Part shown: positions 10,023-20,419 of the stretch, one piece after another
How the letters are laid out: each line of letters opens with the position of its first letter
Position numbering within the stretch: position 1 is the stretch's first letter
Source: Pythium myriotylum
Taxonomy: Eukaryota > Oomycota > Peronosporomycetes > Pythiales > Pythiaceae
DNA length: 64,000 nucleotides
Reading direction: 5' to 3'
Assembly (NCBI GenBank): GCA_023091665.1
Contig: JALJCQ010000019.1
Span: 310,001 to 374,000, forward strand
The notes under the pieces: generated by a model
Seen by the model: the letters and a program-made list of their open reading frames with translations, nothing else
Databases searched by the model: none
Told to the model about the DNA's origin: nothing
Translations under genes and position numbers: made by a program

Positions 10023-12044
10023 ATGTCGTCGTCTGCTTCGGCTTTGGCGTCTGCTTCGGCTTCGGCGTCTACTTGTGCGTCTGCTTGGGCGTCTGTTTCG
10101 GCGCCGTGGGCGACGCCGTCATGTGCCCCGATTCCCTCGTCGGCGTCGATACTCGGCTTGATCAAGAGCCAACTTGACCCGATATGCGCTTGTATCGCGC
10201 AATACGCTGCGCGGAAAGACCTCCAATCGCTGACAAATGCGTGCCACGACACGCGAGGCTCGGTGTTTCTCTCGCTGCTGTTTGAGCGAACACTGGTGGT
10301 GAGTCCACTTCTGCCGCCAGGCAATACGTGCAGATTCACACACCTCAGCTACTGGTTCGTAGGTTCCTCGTTCTGCACGCGCGCTCGAACAGGTCACGTC
10401 GTGCGAGTCGTTGAAGTGGCAGACTTTGAGGAAATGTGTCGAGCACGAGTGTTGTTCCCGTCTGTCCGCCACATTCGTGTTCGTGTGGCCAAACATCGTA
10501 CGCGCGTCATTGTGGATTGTGTCGATAGATTGGAAGGGATCGAATGCCTCGACTTCGAGCACTGCGCGCTCGGGAACTTTGACCATCTGGCGCTGCTCCG
10601 ATCTCTGCAGGACCTCACGTCGCGTTGTTGCAACGTGTTGCCTTCGCCTGTTGCGGAAAGTTGGGAGAGCGTGACACTATGTCTGACGGGTTTCACGGAG
10701 CTGCGTCGGCTCCACATCCACGATTATTATCACACTGACTATTCAGCTCTGGGCACACTCAAGCAGCTGGAGTGTGTTCGCATTTGGAGAGGCTATAGAG
10801 TGGACTTGGACATTTTTGCCGATCTCCCGCGGCTTGTAAGCCTGGAGCTACTCGACGTCGAACTGAAAGCCACAGACCGATGCCGTGTGCTGTCTTCTTC
10901 ACTCGAGCATTTCGCGATGCGCTTGACGAATTATGTCGCTCATGAGAACGAGGGCCAGATTTTTATGAACTCGTTCCGCTGTGCGTCGCACGCCACGTCG
11001 CTGGCGATTCCCTTACCCGTGCCGTTGAAAGCTTTCTGGATCACGAGAAGATTCATTCCCGAGTCGGTCTCATCACTCTTCGGTGGATTCGACTGCTCAC
11101 GATTGATCCATCTCGACCTTTTAGCACTGTTCGTTTACAGTGTTGTTGGCATCGAGGAGTGCTCTAACTTGCGAAAACTTGGCGTCAGTCTCTTCATCGA
11201 TGAGAACAGCCCATACGTCGGGATCGGACTTGCCAGTTCTTTGCGATGTCTCACTCGACTGCAGGCGCTCGCATGCCAGAACTTGGCGGCCGCCGACTTT
11301 CTTGACTCTTTGTGCCAGCTCGAGGATCTTCAAGTTTGGAGCATGCGCTGCTTCTGGTCTCGCGCAACGTTGCGGTACATGTTCAAGTATTACTCGTGTG
11401 CTTCACAGAGTCAATACATGCCAAGTGTGCCACCGTCGGTTGAGATCTACGCGCTTCGCAAGTTGTTGCGACTGTCTCTCCTTGTGGCTGGACGTGATGG
11501 GTATCTTGACCGCGCATGGCTCAACTGCATCGTGACTGAGTGTGTCCGGCTCACTCGACTCGAGATAAGGCTACTCGAATCCTATAACGTCACTCTCACG
11601 CTGGACGAGGGGACGACGCGACTCGAGGCGCTCGTTCGACTGGAAGAGTTTGTCGCTTCACGCGTGACTTTCGCAGACTCAGCCTCGATCTTTTTATGTC
11701 TACCGAACCTGCGTGTGCTCACACTTCTGTACTGGCCGCCCGAGTTCGACTTGTCGCCTCTCTATCGCGTAGGCCTTCCTCGTTTGCGTTGTTTGGTGCT
11801 GAGCCGACGAATGGACTGTTTTGGTCTGAAGTCATTCGACCGCTTGGAGAAGACGCTGCCTGCGTTGGAGGAAATTCTTCATCCTGAGAAGAACTGTCGA
11901 CGGACACCAGGGCAATGCGCTCCTAGGGTCCCCGACGACTACCGCTTGGACACTGTCTTCACGTGCAAGACTCTTTATCAGATCTGGTTGATGAACGTGT
12001 CGTACGTGGGTGATGAAGACTGGTGGAGTCCACGCTGGGATTGA
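10023..12044 (+). CDS. Leucine-rich-repeat protein, possibly F-box-like
   Basis: Single-exon frame of 673 residues from the first ATG. The first 45 residues are a Ser/Ala tract encoded by degenerate short repeats at about 10034-10110. Around residues 60-85 the segment ending in CIAQYAARKDLQSLTNACHD resembles a weak F-box-type helical module. From about residue 150 onward come irregular LRR-type repeats (LKQLECVRIW, LPRLVSLELLDV, LEDLQVW, LPNLRVLTLLYW). Such proteins usually mediate protein recognition, for example in ubiquitin ligases; the F-box assignment is tentative. No signal peptide or membrane segment is seen. Confidence 0.65.
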   Translation: MSSSASALASASASASTCASAWASVSAPWATPSCAPIPSSASILGLIKSQLDPICACIAQYAARKDLQSLTNACHDTRGSVFLSLLFERTLVVSPLLPPGNTCRFTHLSYWFVGSSFCTRARTGHVVRVVEVADFEEMCRARVLFPSVRHIRVRVAKHRTRVIVDCVDRLEGIECLDFEHCALGNFDHLALLRSLQDLTSRCCNVLPSPVAESWESVTLCLTGFTELRRLHIHDYYHTDYSALGTLKQLECVRIWRGYRVDLDIFADLPRLVSLELLDVELKATDRCRVLSSSLEHFAMRLTNYVAHENEGQIFMNSFRCASHATSLAIPLPVPLKAFWITRRFIPESVSSLFGGFDCSRLIHLDLLALFVYSVVGIEECSNLRKLGVSLFIDENSPYVGIGLASSLRCLTRLQALACQNLAAADFLDSLCQLEDLQVWSMRCFWSRATLRYMFKYYSCASQSQYMPSVPPSVEIYALRKLLRLSLLVAGRDGYLDRAWLNCIVTECVRLTRLEIRLLESYNVTLTLDEGTTRLEALVRLEEFVASRVTFADSASIFLCLPNLRVLTLLYWPPEFDLSPLYRVGLPRLRCLVLSRRMDCFGLKSFDRLEKTLPALEEILHPEKNCRRTPGQCAPRVPDDYRLDTVFTCKTLYQIWLMNVSYVGDEDWWSPRWD

Positions 12045-12078
12045 GCTGTTGGCATCTTATCGGGCCTGTGTGCGGGAG

Positions 12079-12340
12079 AGTAGCTTGCGTGATAAGTGTT
12101 GTCTGTCTTTGTTGGAAGACGTTAATTAAAATCCACATCTCACTTCTGTCGTGTCCAATGCTGTGAGTGTTGGGGGCGTAGCTCGAGATGCCGCGGCTCT
12201 TTGTATTCGAAACGGATATCAATACGAATCGAGAGTACGCGTGTCAACGACAGTAGCTTGCGTGATAAGTATTGTCTGTCGTTGTTGGACGACATAAAAA
12301 TCCGCATTTCACCTCTTCCATGTCCGATGGTGTCAATGCA
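12079..12340 (+). repeat. Imperfect direct repeat of about 90 bp (two copies)
   Basis: Copies lie at about 12079-12168 and 12252-12340. Both begin AGTAGCTTGCGTGATAAGT and share a T-rich middle and a GTGTCCAATG/TGTCCGATGG end, with scattered substitutions. They sit just downstream of the LRR gene stop, consistent with an old local duplication of its 3' flank. Confidence 0.75.
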
Positions 12341-13373
12341 GGTCCTAACATCGGAGTTCACTGAGTTGCGATTGCCACAGATCGATAGTATGAAGGCCAA
12401 AGTGCTAGCCGCTAGGGGCGCTTTCCGCCGATCGAGCCATAAAATGGTGTCAACTTCGCAGACTTCAACTCTCACGACTACACCATATATTGAAGATGAT
12501 GTCAGACTCGCGTACGACGCCGAACCTCATCATCTGCCCAGCACAGGTGATGTTTTCACTCGAACAACCGGCAGGTAGTACAGCGTCGAGGTGGCTCCAC
12601 ATGCTCACAGCACTTACTTCGACACGGCTTGCTTGATCACCAACCAGACGTCACGGCGAGGGCCAACGTCCGCTGGGGGAGAAGTCGAGTCGGGAGCAAC
12701 CGCTTGCTCTGGAGCTCGCGACACCTAGAATGCACTCAACTGGTCTGCCCAGTAGCTCCAAGTCGATGCCAGCGGGCGATTCCTTCGCTTCAGAAGTTGC
12801 CACCACTGGGTCTCTGCGTAACGAGAGGCTCAGTCGCATGACGACCGAGGCTCGCGTCAGGCGTCCGATGAGATTAATCCACCCGACATCAAGCGAGGGC
12901 GGCCGAGGACCAGGAAGACATGGGAGGAAAGAGAGAGGTCTGTCTCGACTATTGCATCCGACAGATCCAACGATGGGAACGTCGCACTGGGAACACTCTC
13001 GAGTTCCGAAGGAATGAGGACTCGCGTCGACTATTCATCCAACGCTGCCCGGGAAGGTCTCCGAGCCTGGGATCGCGGTGACCAGCGCGAGTCCCTTGAA
13101 CCCATCGGCCGCGCCGCAACTTGCAAATCATATCTTTTTCCGCAGGGTATGTTTTAATACACTCGTTTTACACTTCAACTTGACAAATCATCCAATCGAC
13201 TCGGACAGGTCACTCCGTCTCGGGTTCCGTTCTCAGATCGCTCTTCCCGCATGGACCCGATGGTCCCACGCTCCGACATGCAGCTCCGATCCGGCTGACT
13301 GAGCGCGCGTGGCCCTTCCCCCTCCTCCTCCTCCTCTGCTCCTCCGCTCGCTCAGTCTTGCATCCGCGTCGCC
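12341..13373. other. Intergenic region upstream of PNGase A gene
   Basis: About 1 kb. Short open frames around 12650-13020 on both strands have no recognisable similarity or start context. CT-rich sequence at 13316-13350 immediately precedes the PNGase A start and may belong to its leader. Confidence 0.35.
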
Positions 13374-15134
13374 ATGGCCTCGCACCTCTCGCTCGCCGCC
13401 AAGGGCGCGCTCACGCTGCTCGCGGCCTCGGGCTTCAGTCCGGCCGACGTCCCAACCTCTCACTCCTCTCCGCTGCGACTCGACAAGGCCTCGCTCGCCT
13501 CGGACCCGTACAAGCAGACGCTCGAGATCGGACCGCCCCCGTACCGCAACACGCAGGGCGAGCCCTGCGTCGTCTCGTTCGGCTCGTACACGTTCGGCTT
13601 CTCCTACGGCAAGCCCTGGGTCTCCACGTTCGCGCCGGCGGCGTGCGACCCCGCGCACTCGGTCGTCTACCTCAAGTGGGAGGCCTCGAGCCCGCTCGGC
13701 GTGCAGTTCGACCGCATCGCCGCGGTCTGGGCCAACGGCGTCGAACTGCTGCGCACGTCGACCGAGGAGCCCGACCGCAAGTCGGGCGTCACCTGGTCGG
13801 TCGCCAAGGACGTCTCCAACTACGCCTCGGTGCTGCGTGCTGGCGGTGACCTCGTCGTCTCGCTCGACAACGTCATCGACGGACCTTACAACTCGAGCTT
13901 CACGGTCTCGCTCTCGGCCGAGTTCTACGTGCCCAAGGACGACGCCCACGCGCCGCGAGCGCCCGACCTCGTCGTGCCTGTGAGCAAGAACAAGACCACC
14001 TACGGATGGTTCACGGTCGAGCCCAGTAGCACGAGCAAAGGCGCCAACTCGGCGCTCGTGACCGTGCCGGCCAACACCGAGGAGCTCTACCTCGAGCTCT
14101 TCCTCTCGCACCACCAGTGCGACGAGTTCTGGTACGGCAACCCGCCCACGGACTTTGCACAGCAGTTCGGCGCCTGTGGAAACGGGCCGTTCCGTGAGGT
14201 GCAAGTGCTCGTCGATGGCGAACTCGTGGGCGTCGTCTGGCCCTTCCCGTTGCTCTTCACAGGCGGGCTCAACCCGTATCTGTGGCGCCCCATTGTCGCG
14301 ATCGGTGCCTTCGACGCGCCTACGTACGTGCTCAACCTCACGCCGTTCGTGGGCAAATTCGTCGACAGCAAGCCCCACAATGTGACGTTCTTTGTCGACT
14401 ACGGCATCGACTTCTGGCCCATCGACGGCAACCTGCTCGTGTACGTGGACGGCAAGAGTAAGCAGACGGTCGCGCGCGTGCTCAGCAAGCAGTTTGACGC
14501 GCACGTCGTACCCGCCACGGCGCAAGAAGTGGCCGGCGTCAACGCCAACTTCTCGCTCATCGCTTCGCGCGCACTCAAGGTCACGAGCAGCGTCACGACC
14601 TCGAAAGGAACGCGCATTTACGAGCTCGAACAGGCCTTCAAGTACGCCAACGCGCAAGAGTACAAACAGGACGGGGAGGTCGGCACTTTCGACGCCACGA
14701 CAACCGTCAAGACCTCGCTCAAGGTGACCTCGCTCACGTCTTCCTCGTCGCAGCAGCAGCAGCAAGGAGGCGCCGGCGGCTCAGGTGGTGCAACGACTGT
14801 TGCAACACTCGTCCACGAGGAGGAGTACCCGATCTCGGGCAAGACGCTCTACCACACGTTCGCCGACGGCACGTACCGACTCGAGGCCGACCTCGCCAAC
14901 GCCTTCCACCGTAAGCTCACCGTCTCGGACGCGACACAGTTCCGGTACCCGTACGTGGCCAAGGATGTGACGGCCTCGCTCAAGGGTTCGGCGCAGGCCC
15001 AGTCGGGACTCGGTGGCAATGGTACGACGACGTCGTCGTACACTGAGCGCAGCGCTCTCGACGGCTGCTTCACGCGCACGGCCGAGGCCGTCAACGGCGT
15101 CTTCATCAGGGACGGGGGCTCAACTCTGTGCTGA
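13374..15134 (+). CDS. PNGase A-like peptide-N-glycosidase (peptide-N4-asparagine amidase A family)
   Basis: Single exon, 586 residues. The family signature is spread over the first 380 residues: EPCVVSFGSYTFGFSYGKP, a beta-rich jelly-roll segment, ELYLELFLSHHQCDEFWYG, FREVQVLVDGELVGVVWPFP, FTGGLNPYLWRPI, and FVDYGIDFWPIDGNLLVYVD. Known members cleave N-linked glycans from glycopeptides in the secretory system or outside the cell. The N-terminus (MASHLSLAAKGALTLLAASG) is a plausible signal peptide, and NGT/NSS glycosylation sequons are present. A Gln/Gly-rich low-complexity linker lies near residue 465. The gene converges with the anoctamin gene, with 98 nt between their stops. Confidence 0.88.
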   Translation: MASHLSLAAKGALTLLAASGFSPADVPTSHSSPLRLDKASLASDPYKQTLEIGPPPYRNTQGEPCVVSFGSYTFGFSYGKPWVSTFAPAACDPAHSVVYLKWEASSPLGVQFDRIAAVWANGVELLRTSTEEPDRKSGVTWSVAKDVSNYASVLRAGGDLVVSLDNVIDGPYNSSFTVSLSAEFYVPKDDAHAPRAPDLVVPVSKNKTTYGWFTVEPSSTSKGANSALVTVPANTEELYLELFLSHHQCDEFWYGNPPTDFAQQFGACGNGPFREVQVLVDGELVGVVWPFPLLFTGGLNPYLWRPIVAIGAFDAPTYVLNLTPFVGKFVDSKPHNVTFFVDYGIDFWPIDGNLLVYVDGKSKQTVARVLSKQFDAHVVPATAQEVAGVNANFSLIASRALKVTSSVTTSKGTRIYELEQAFKYANAQEYKQDGEVGTFDATTTVKTSLKVTSLTSSSSQQQQQGGAGGSGGATTVATLVHEEEYPISGKTLYHTFADGTYRLEADLANAFHRKLTVSDATQFRYPYVAKDVTASLKGSAQAQSGLGGNGTTTSSYTERSALDGCFTRTAEAVNGVFIRDGGSTLC

Positions 15135-15232
15135 TAGAGAACGCACGATTGCAGTCCGGTTTTGAATGTGATACGGACTGATGCTTTATTGTGTGAATGG
15201 ATGAATGACTCAAATGAGCTCTCTGGTTGTTG

Positions 15233-18200
15233 CTATAACATCGCACCAGCTTGCACGACTCGCTCCGGGTCCACGCCGTAGCAAAGGTTGGTCTCGCAGA
15301 ACTTGCGTGAGAGCACGACATCCTGGCTGCCCTTGGGTTGGCCCTTGACGCGGACTGTGACTTTCGTAGGGAGCCGTGTGTCGATCCACTGCATCTCGAT
15401 CACAATGTGCGGCAGCCCGAGCATCGGGTACGACGCCCCGCCGAGCGCCTGCTTGCGCATGACGTTCTGAATCGCATCGAGCGTCCAAATGTGTCGTTTT
15501 TGCGAGAGCGGGATGAGCAAGCGGTGGCGTGTCGCCGCACTGCGCGTGCGGAACTGGTTCAGGTCGATCTCGACCTCGCCCACACACTCGCCCATGGCGA
15601 ACGCGTCGTTGTTGTACACGCTCACCTTGAGCGTGCGTCGTGGCACGCTCAGCCCCACACCCGCCCCGGTGTTGTTGGTGTTGTGCGGAGTGTGGAAGGC
15701 TGCGGCTGCCGCGGTGAGCGTGGCTTGCGTGGTCGACGCGCTGCTGCCCATCCCAATACGATCAAGCACGGCGTGGCTTGCGTTACGCGACGACGCTGCC
15801 GATGTCGCAGCCGAAACCGAGGCCGAGCCACCACTGACAGCATTTGGTAGCTGGGATGCTGTTTGCAACCTCGGGTCGCTGTCGAGGCCGTAGAGCTCAC
15901 GCTCGGAGAGTGGGAAGACAACAGCCTCATCCCAGATCGGGTTCAGCGTGCTGCGCTTGACGCTGCTGCTGTGGCGGATCTCCTGCGCGCCACTCACCGT
16001 GACGACACAGTAAGGATCCATGAGCCCGGCCTGACGTACGACCTTCGTTCGGAGATTCTGCCCTTCGACGAACTTGAAGTGCATTTCGTTTGGTGTATGC
16101 GTGAGCTCCTTACCGAAGCGATCGCGCGAGTCGAGTGCCACCACCGTGGCCTCCGTCCAGCGGCCAAACTTCTTGGATGCCAGCAGTACGGGCATGCCGA
16201 CTTCGAAGATCTTGACGGGCGTCGGCTCCATCACGACGTACGTCTCCTGGTTCGCAAGCCACACCTCGCTCTCGTTGAACGGCAGTGCAGAAGCCCCGAC
16301 AAGCCCTCCGCCACCATTGCTCAGCTGACGCCCTCCGCTGAAGTTGACCTTGAGCCTCCCACTCTTGACCCACGCGACTGTGCCCTCTCTCCACTCGACA
16401 ATGCCACCCACGCGACTGTCTTGCTTGGATGATCCCGAGTCAAGGAGTTGCATCGTGTGGCTGATCTCTTTCATGCCCTGTGTGCGTCGGCGGTGCAGTG
16501 ATGCGAGCGGGTGGACCGCGACAGTCGATGGCTTGGAGTCGTACAAATCCACGTAGAAGAATGCGTTCGGGTCCGTCGAGGATGTCGTTGCAGCTGTGGC
16601 TTCGTCGAACGTGAGCAGGTCGCTTGTGCGTTTACCTGGCGACGAGCCATTCGGTCGCTCGGGGCTACCGGGATCATCTCGGCGCTTGGCCGGCGCCACG
16701 GCCACCAGCACAGTTTCGCCGATCATGCGCACGGACTTGCGTACGTGGTGCTTGAGCTTGCGCGAGTGCTCAACGATCTTGATCGACGTCTCGTGCGAGA
16801 TGTCGCTCTTCTTGATGGCGATCAGGAACATGAGCACGATGCCGATGTTCTCCAGCGCGACGAAAGTCTGCAGGCGTGCGCTGTAGCCCAGCCCACAGGC
16901 CTCCTCAGCGTTGGCCGTCGGCCCGTACCGCGTCTGGCTGATCTCGCAGTCGTGGTAGAACGCATCGAGCTGGCCGCTCACATACACAAAGAGCCCAGGC
17001 ACGATCACCTGTGCGACGAGGATCTCAAACAGCAGCGCGCCAAGCCAAGCGTTGCCGATGCCAATCGTGCGCCGAGGCACTGGGCGCTTACAGTCGATCG
17101 TCATCTTGATGGCGTCGAAACGCTGGGCCACGTAGTTGCGCGCGAACGAGCAGAGGCAGCAAAAAGGCCAGACGACCGAGAACATGATCGTGTATGAAAA
17201 CTGGATCGCCAGGTGAAGCAGGTCGCTGAAGGGGCTGTAGATCGGCATGGACGACTCCTCGAGCACACGGTCAGCCGTGTAGATGTAGTTGCGGCATTGC
17301 CACTGCGGAAGAAGCTGTAGCTTGAGCACGGTCTTGGCCACGTCAGGGTGTTCCTCGCGGGCCTCCCAGACCCCTTTGAGGCTGCCGCGCTCCTCGACGT
17401 TACGCGTGACACGATCGATCCACTCGTAGCTCGTGCGCTGGTACGAGTCGAGCTCGTCGGCGCCGATGCCGCCGCAGATCTCCTGCATGTGCGAATCGTG
17501 GGACGAGATCGCGCCGAAGAGAGACCGAATCGAGGTCTCGAGTTGCTCGGCCTTGACGGGTTCGCGTTGCGCGAGCATCATCGCGAGTTCGTGGCGGTTG
17601 AGTGATGGTAAGTCCGACAGCGGGACCCACTGGTTGTCCGTATCCTGGAGCACATTCACCTCGCTGCTCTCGACCGAGGCAGCCACGCTCGCCTCGCTGC
17701 CCTCAGCGTTGTTGAATCCCGGCCGGGGCAATAGCCGTCCTCTGGCTTTCTGGCTTTTCTTGAGCACAGTCGAGAGCCGCTCTTTCTTCACATGGTACGA
17801 ATCCCTTGCTCGGACGATTGCACGTCGCAGCAAGTACGGGACAAACGTGTTGATCACTAGATTGAGCGCCTGCGTTACGATCATGGGTGTGACAAAGGCC
17901 GAGTCCATTGAGATGAGTCCGTCGACCCAATAGCGGCTGAAACGCACGTTTCGATCGAGCGTGAAGACCCAGTTCTTGTCGACGTGCTCGCGAATGAAGT
18001 CTTGCACGCGCGCGCCATTGGGCACGTACACAAACGCCAGCAGAATGAACCAGTAAAAGTACCCGACCCAGTTGAAGAGGAAGATCTTCTCGATGAACCG
18101 CTTCTCTTTCTCCTGCTCGGTCGCGTAATTTTCCCAGTTGTTAAAGCCTGAGGCGATGGCCTCAAACAGAGCGAGGAAGACGATGTCGAGCGTGAGTCCG

Positions 18201-20263
18201 AGCACAATGCCCTGGATGAGCACGTAGAACCACCGCGCCGTGCCGAGGATGCCTCGTTCGGTCTCGAAGCAGCCTATGAGCGCTGCGTCACACCGGTAGT
18301 ACGTGCGATCGAACGTGTTAGTGTTGCAGTACGCTGCGCAGGACGAGATCTTCTGCATGAAGAGGTGGGGTTTGCCAAGTGCAAAGAGCTCGTGGCAATG
18401 GGCTTCGCAGCCGCCGGGTTTGTCGAGAAACTCGGGGCACCTCGGATCCGTACACATGGGTGTCATGACGGCGATGATGTACCACTGCACGTAGATGCCG
18501 ACAAACACGAAGAGCAACAAGAGACACACAATGCAGAAGAGCGTAAAGATGGCGTACTTGGGCCACCGCCGGCGGTGGTCGTACGTCTTAACCTCAATGT
18601 AATCGGGCGGCTCATCGGGTGACGCGACGTTGATCGTCTCCACGACGAAGTCCTTGAACTGCACGTTGGGAAGGGCGACTTCGCTCGCACCAAGCAAGTT
18701 CCACTCGACGAGCAGCGAGTTTTGATACCGCAACCACCGCTTGACGAAGGACGGCGCCCACACGAAGGCCACGCAGAGCCCGTAGATGCCGAGCGCTTTG
18801 ACGTACGTGCGGTAGTGGATCCAGCGCCAGAAGATCCAGAGGAGTGCTCCTACGTTCATCGGGTACACTAGTGCAGCGTTGTAGAGGTGCACGAAGGCTG
18901 AGAAGAACGCGATGCGGAGGCCGAAGTAATCTTTCATACGCAGGAGCAAGAGACGCTTGACTGCGGCTGAGACGGTCTGCTTCGACCAGGTCGAGAGAAT
19001 AAAATCGGTCATGCTTGGGTCATGGAGTGGAAAGACATCCTTGATGACGGCGTCCTGGTTGTGCTCGATCCCTTTAAGCCCTACGCCTGGGGGTTTATCA
19101 CTTGGTGACCGTGTGAGGATGGAGGCAAAGGCTGCGATCCGCTCGGACGCACTCATGGTCTCGGCGTGGGACTCGTAGGACTCGTCTTCGAGCAGCGGTG
19201 TCTCCTCGGCTGACTGCTGCTCGACCACACGCTCCATCATGAGCAGCTTGTCCTCGCGCGCGAGCAGCCAGAGCGGAGCGCTCAGTAGCAGCACGATGTA
19301 GTTGGTCGTGTTGCGCGTGTTGGCCAGCACTGTCGCATGCACACCCGCGCGTAGCAACTTGACCACGAGATCTTCTTGCGCGCGGTGCTGTGAGTCGCGC
19401 TGGAACTTGTGGTTGTGGAGGATCAAAGCGAACTCGAAGTCCATACGTGGCTGTACATTGAGCAAGCGAAGAACCATCTCGGGAATCCAGAAGCACTCGA
19501 GCACGTCCGAAGTTGCGACGACAGCCGACTCGACTCGCTCGGTCTGCGCGGCCTCGGTTGGTGAGATGATGCAGCCGAAATGGTCCTGATACGAGAAGCT
19601 CTCACTCGCATAGTCGTCGATTGTCTCGGCTGCATTTGTCTCCGTGGGCAAGTGGCTCTGGTCACCGACGTCGACCGAACCGGGCAGCGGGAATCGCGAG
19701 GCACCTCCGCTGACGACGATGTAGAGTCCGTCGGCCTCGCGTTCGTCTTTGATGACCACGTCTCCAGATTTGAACGTGCGTAGTTCAGAAAGCCCGACGA
19801 GCTGCGCGAGCTCGTTCTCCGAGAGCATGGAGAAGGCCTCGACGCCCTTGAGAAACTGCTTGCCAGCGACGATCTTCGGGTCGTTTTCGTTGATCTCCTC
19901 GCTCATGTCCTCGTCGGAGACCCACAGCAATCGCTTGAGCAGCTTAAAGGCGTCCGTCAATCGGAAATGGCGGTGCGGCGACGTCAGCATCGAGGTCACG
20001 TCGAAGGCGTCCGCGGCACCTGTCAGCGCCATGGTCTCGCTCGAGATGGAGTTGTCGCGGTATCGCTCACGCTTGAGCCGTACCTTTTCGTGGGACGACG
20101 TGGTCGACGCCATGGCCGAGCCAAAGTGCTGGCGGATCTGAATGCGCAGCAGTTCCTCCTCGACTTCATCCAGATCATTGTGGCGTTTCCGCCGCTTGGC
20201 CGTCGCACCCGTGGGCACGGCAAGCTGCGGTAATGCCGGCATCGGCGTTGGCACGACCTCCAT
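15233..20263 (-). CDS. Anoctamin/TMEM16 family protein with N-terminal cNMP-binding and C-terminal C2 domains
   Basis: One 1676-residue exon. A cyclic-nucleotide-binding-like domain lies near residues 135-300 (FLKGVEAFSMLSENELAQL, SGDVVIKDEREADGLYIVVS). The anoctamin core runs from about 440 to 1130: KDYFGLRIAFFSAFVHLYN, NNWENYATEQEKEKRFIEKI near 711, a Cys-rich extracellular loop, and FDAIKMTIDCKRPVPRRTIG near 1051. At about 1410-1595 a C2-like domain (LMDPYCVVTVSG, TLNPIWDEAVVFPL) is split by a Ser/Ala/Asn-rich insert. Anoctamins are Ca2+-activated lipid scramblases or chloride channels; the added domains suggest input from cyclic nucleotides and membrane Ca2+ binding (inference). In the cNMP domain the phosphate-binding cassette is interrupted, so nucleotide binding is unproven. 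The start is the first in-frame ATG; the frame is open to 20311. Confidence 0.82.
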   Translation of the reverse strand: MEVVPTPMPALPQLAVPTGATAKRRKRHNDLDEVEEELLRIQIRQHFGSAMASTTSSHEKVRLKRERYRDNSISSETMALTGAADAFDVTSMLTSPHRHFRLTDAFKLLKRLLWVSDEDMSEEINENDPKIVAGKQFLKGVEAFSMLSENELAQLVGLSELRTFKSGDVVIKDEREADGLYIVVSGGASRFPLPGSVDVGDQSHLPTETNAAETIDDYASESFSYQDHFGCIISPTEAAQTERVESAVVATSDVLECFWIPEMVLRLLNVQPRMDFEFALILHNHKFQRDSQHRAQEDLVVKLLRAGVHATVLANTRNTTNYIVLLLSAPLWLLAREDKLLMMERVVEQQSAEETPLLEDESYESHAETMSASERIAAFASILTRSPSDKPPGVGLKGIEHNQDAVIKDVFPLHDPSMTDFILSTWSKQTVSAAVKRLLLLRMKDYFGLRIAFFSAFVHLYNAALVYPMNVGALLWIFWRWIHYRTYVKALGIYGLCVAFVWAPSFVKRWLRYQNSLLVEWNLLGASEVALPNVQFKDFVVETINVASPDEPPDYIEVKTYDHRRRWPKYAIFTLFCIVCLLLLFVFVGIYVQWYIIAVMTPMCTDPRCPEFLDKPGGCEAHCHELFALGKPHLFMQKISSCAAYCNTNTFDRTYYRCDAALIGCFETERGILGTARWFYVLIQGIVLGLTLDIVFLALFEAIASGFNNWENYATEQEKEKRFIEKIFLFNWVGYFYWFILLAFVYVPNGARVQDFIREHVDKNWVFTLDRNVRFSRYWVDGLISMDSAFVTPMIVTQALNLVINTFVPYLLRRAIVRARDSYHVKKERLSTVLKKSQKARGRLLPRPGFNNAEGSEASVAASVESSEVNVLQDTDNQWVPLSDLPSLNRHELAMMLAQREPVKAEQLETSIRSLFGAISSHDSHMQEICGGIGADELDSYQRTSYEWIDRVTRNVEERGSLKGVWEAREEHPDVAKTVLKLQLLPQWQCRNYIYTADRVLEESSMPIYSPFSDLLHLAIQFSYTIMFSVVWPFCCLCSFARNYVAQRFDAIKMTIDCKRPVPRRTIGIGNAWLGALLFEILVAQVIVPGLFVYVSGQLDAFYHDCEISQTRYGPTANAEEACGLGYSARLQTFVALENIGIVLMFLIAIKKSDISHETSIKIVEHSRKLKHHVRKSVRMIGETVLVAVAPAKRRDDPGSPERPNGSSPGKRTSDLLTFDEATAATTSSTDPNAFFYVDLYDSKPSTVAVHPLASLHRRRTQGMKEISHTMQLLDSGSSKQDSRVGGIVEWREGTVAWVKSGRLKVNFSGGRQLSNGGGGLVGASALPFNESEVWLANQETYVVMEPTPVKIFEVGMPVLLASKKFGRWTEATVVALDSRDRFGKELTHTPNEMHFKFVEGQNLRTKVVRQAGLMDPYCVVTVSGAQEIRHSSSVKRSTLNPIWDEAVVFPLSERELYGLDSDPRLQTASQLPNAVSGGSASVSAATSAASSRNASHAVLDRIGMGSSASTTQATLTAAAAAFHTPHNTNNTGAGVGLSVPRRTLKVSVYNNDAFAMGECVGEVEIDLNQFRTRSAATRHRLLIPLSQKRHIWTLDAIQNVMRKQALGGASYPMLGLPHIVIEMQWIDTRLPTKVTVRVKGQPKGSQDVVLSRKFCETNLCYGVDPERVVQAGAML

Positions 20264-20419
20264 GGGGAAATTTTCTACTGCTGAGTCTTTGCTGGTCGTT
20301 TCATGGTGCAATACAAGCAGTGAGCCTGAAGCGACGCCTTACAAAACAAGAGACAACACACGTCACATGGTCTCACTTATGGGGAATACAGTAATTAAAT
20401 ATGCACACGTCGCATAGAG

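Noticed and set aside
13233..14765. 510-codon open frame antisense to the PNGase A gene
   Set aside because: GC-rich third positions of the sense gene keep the antisense frame open; composition (Arg/Val/Glu-rich) and lack of domains mark it as a shadow.
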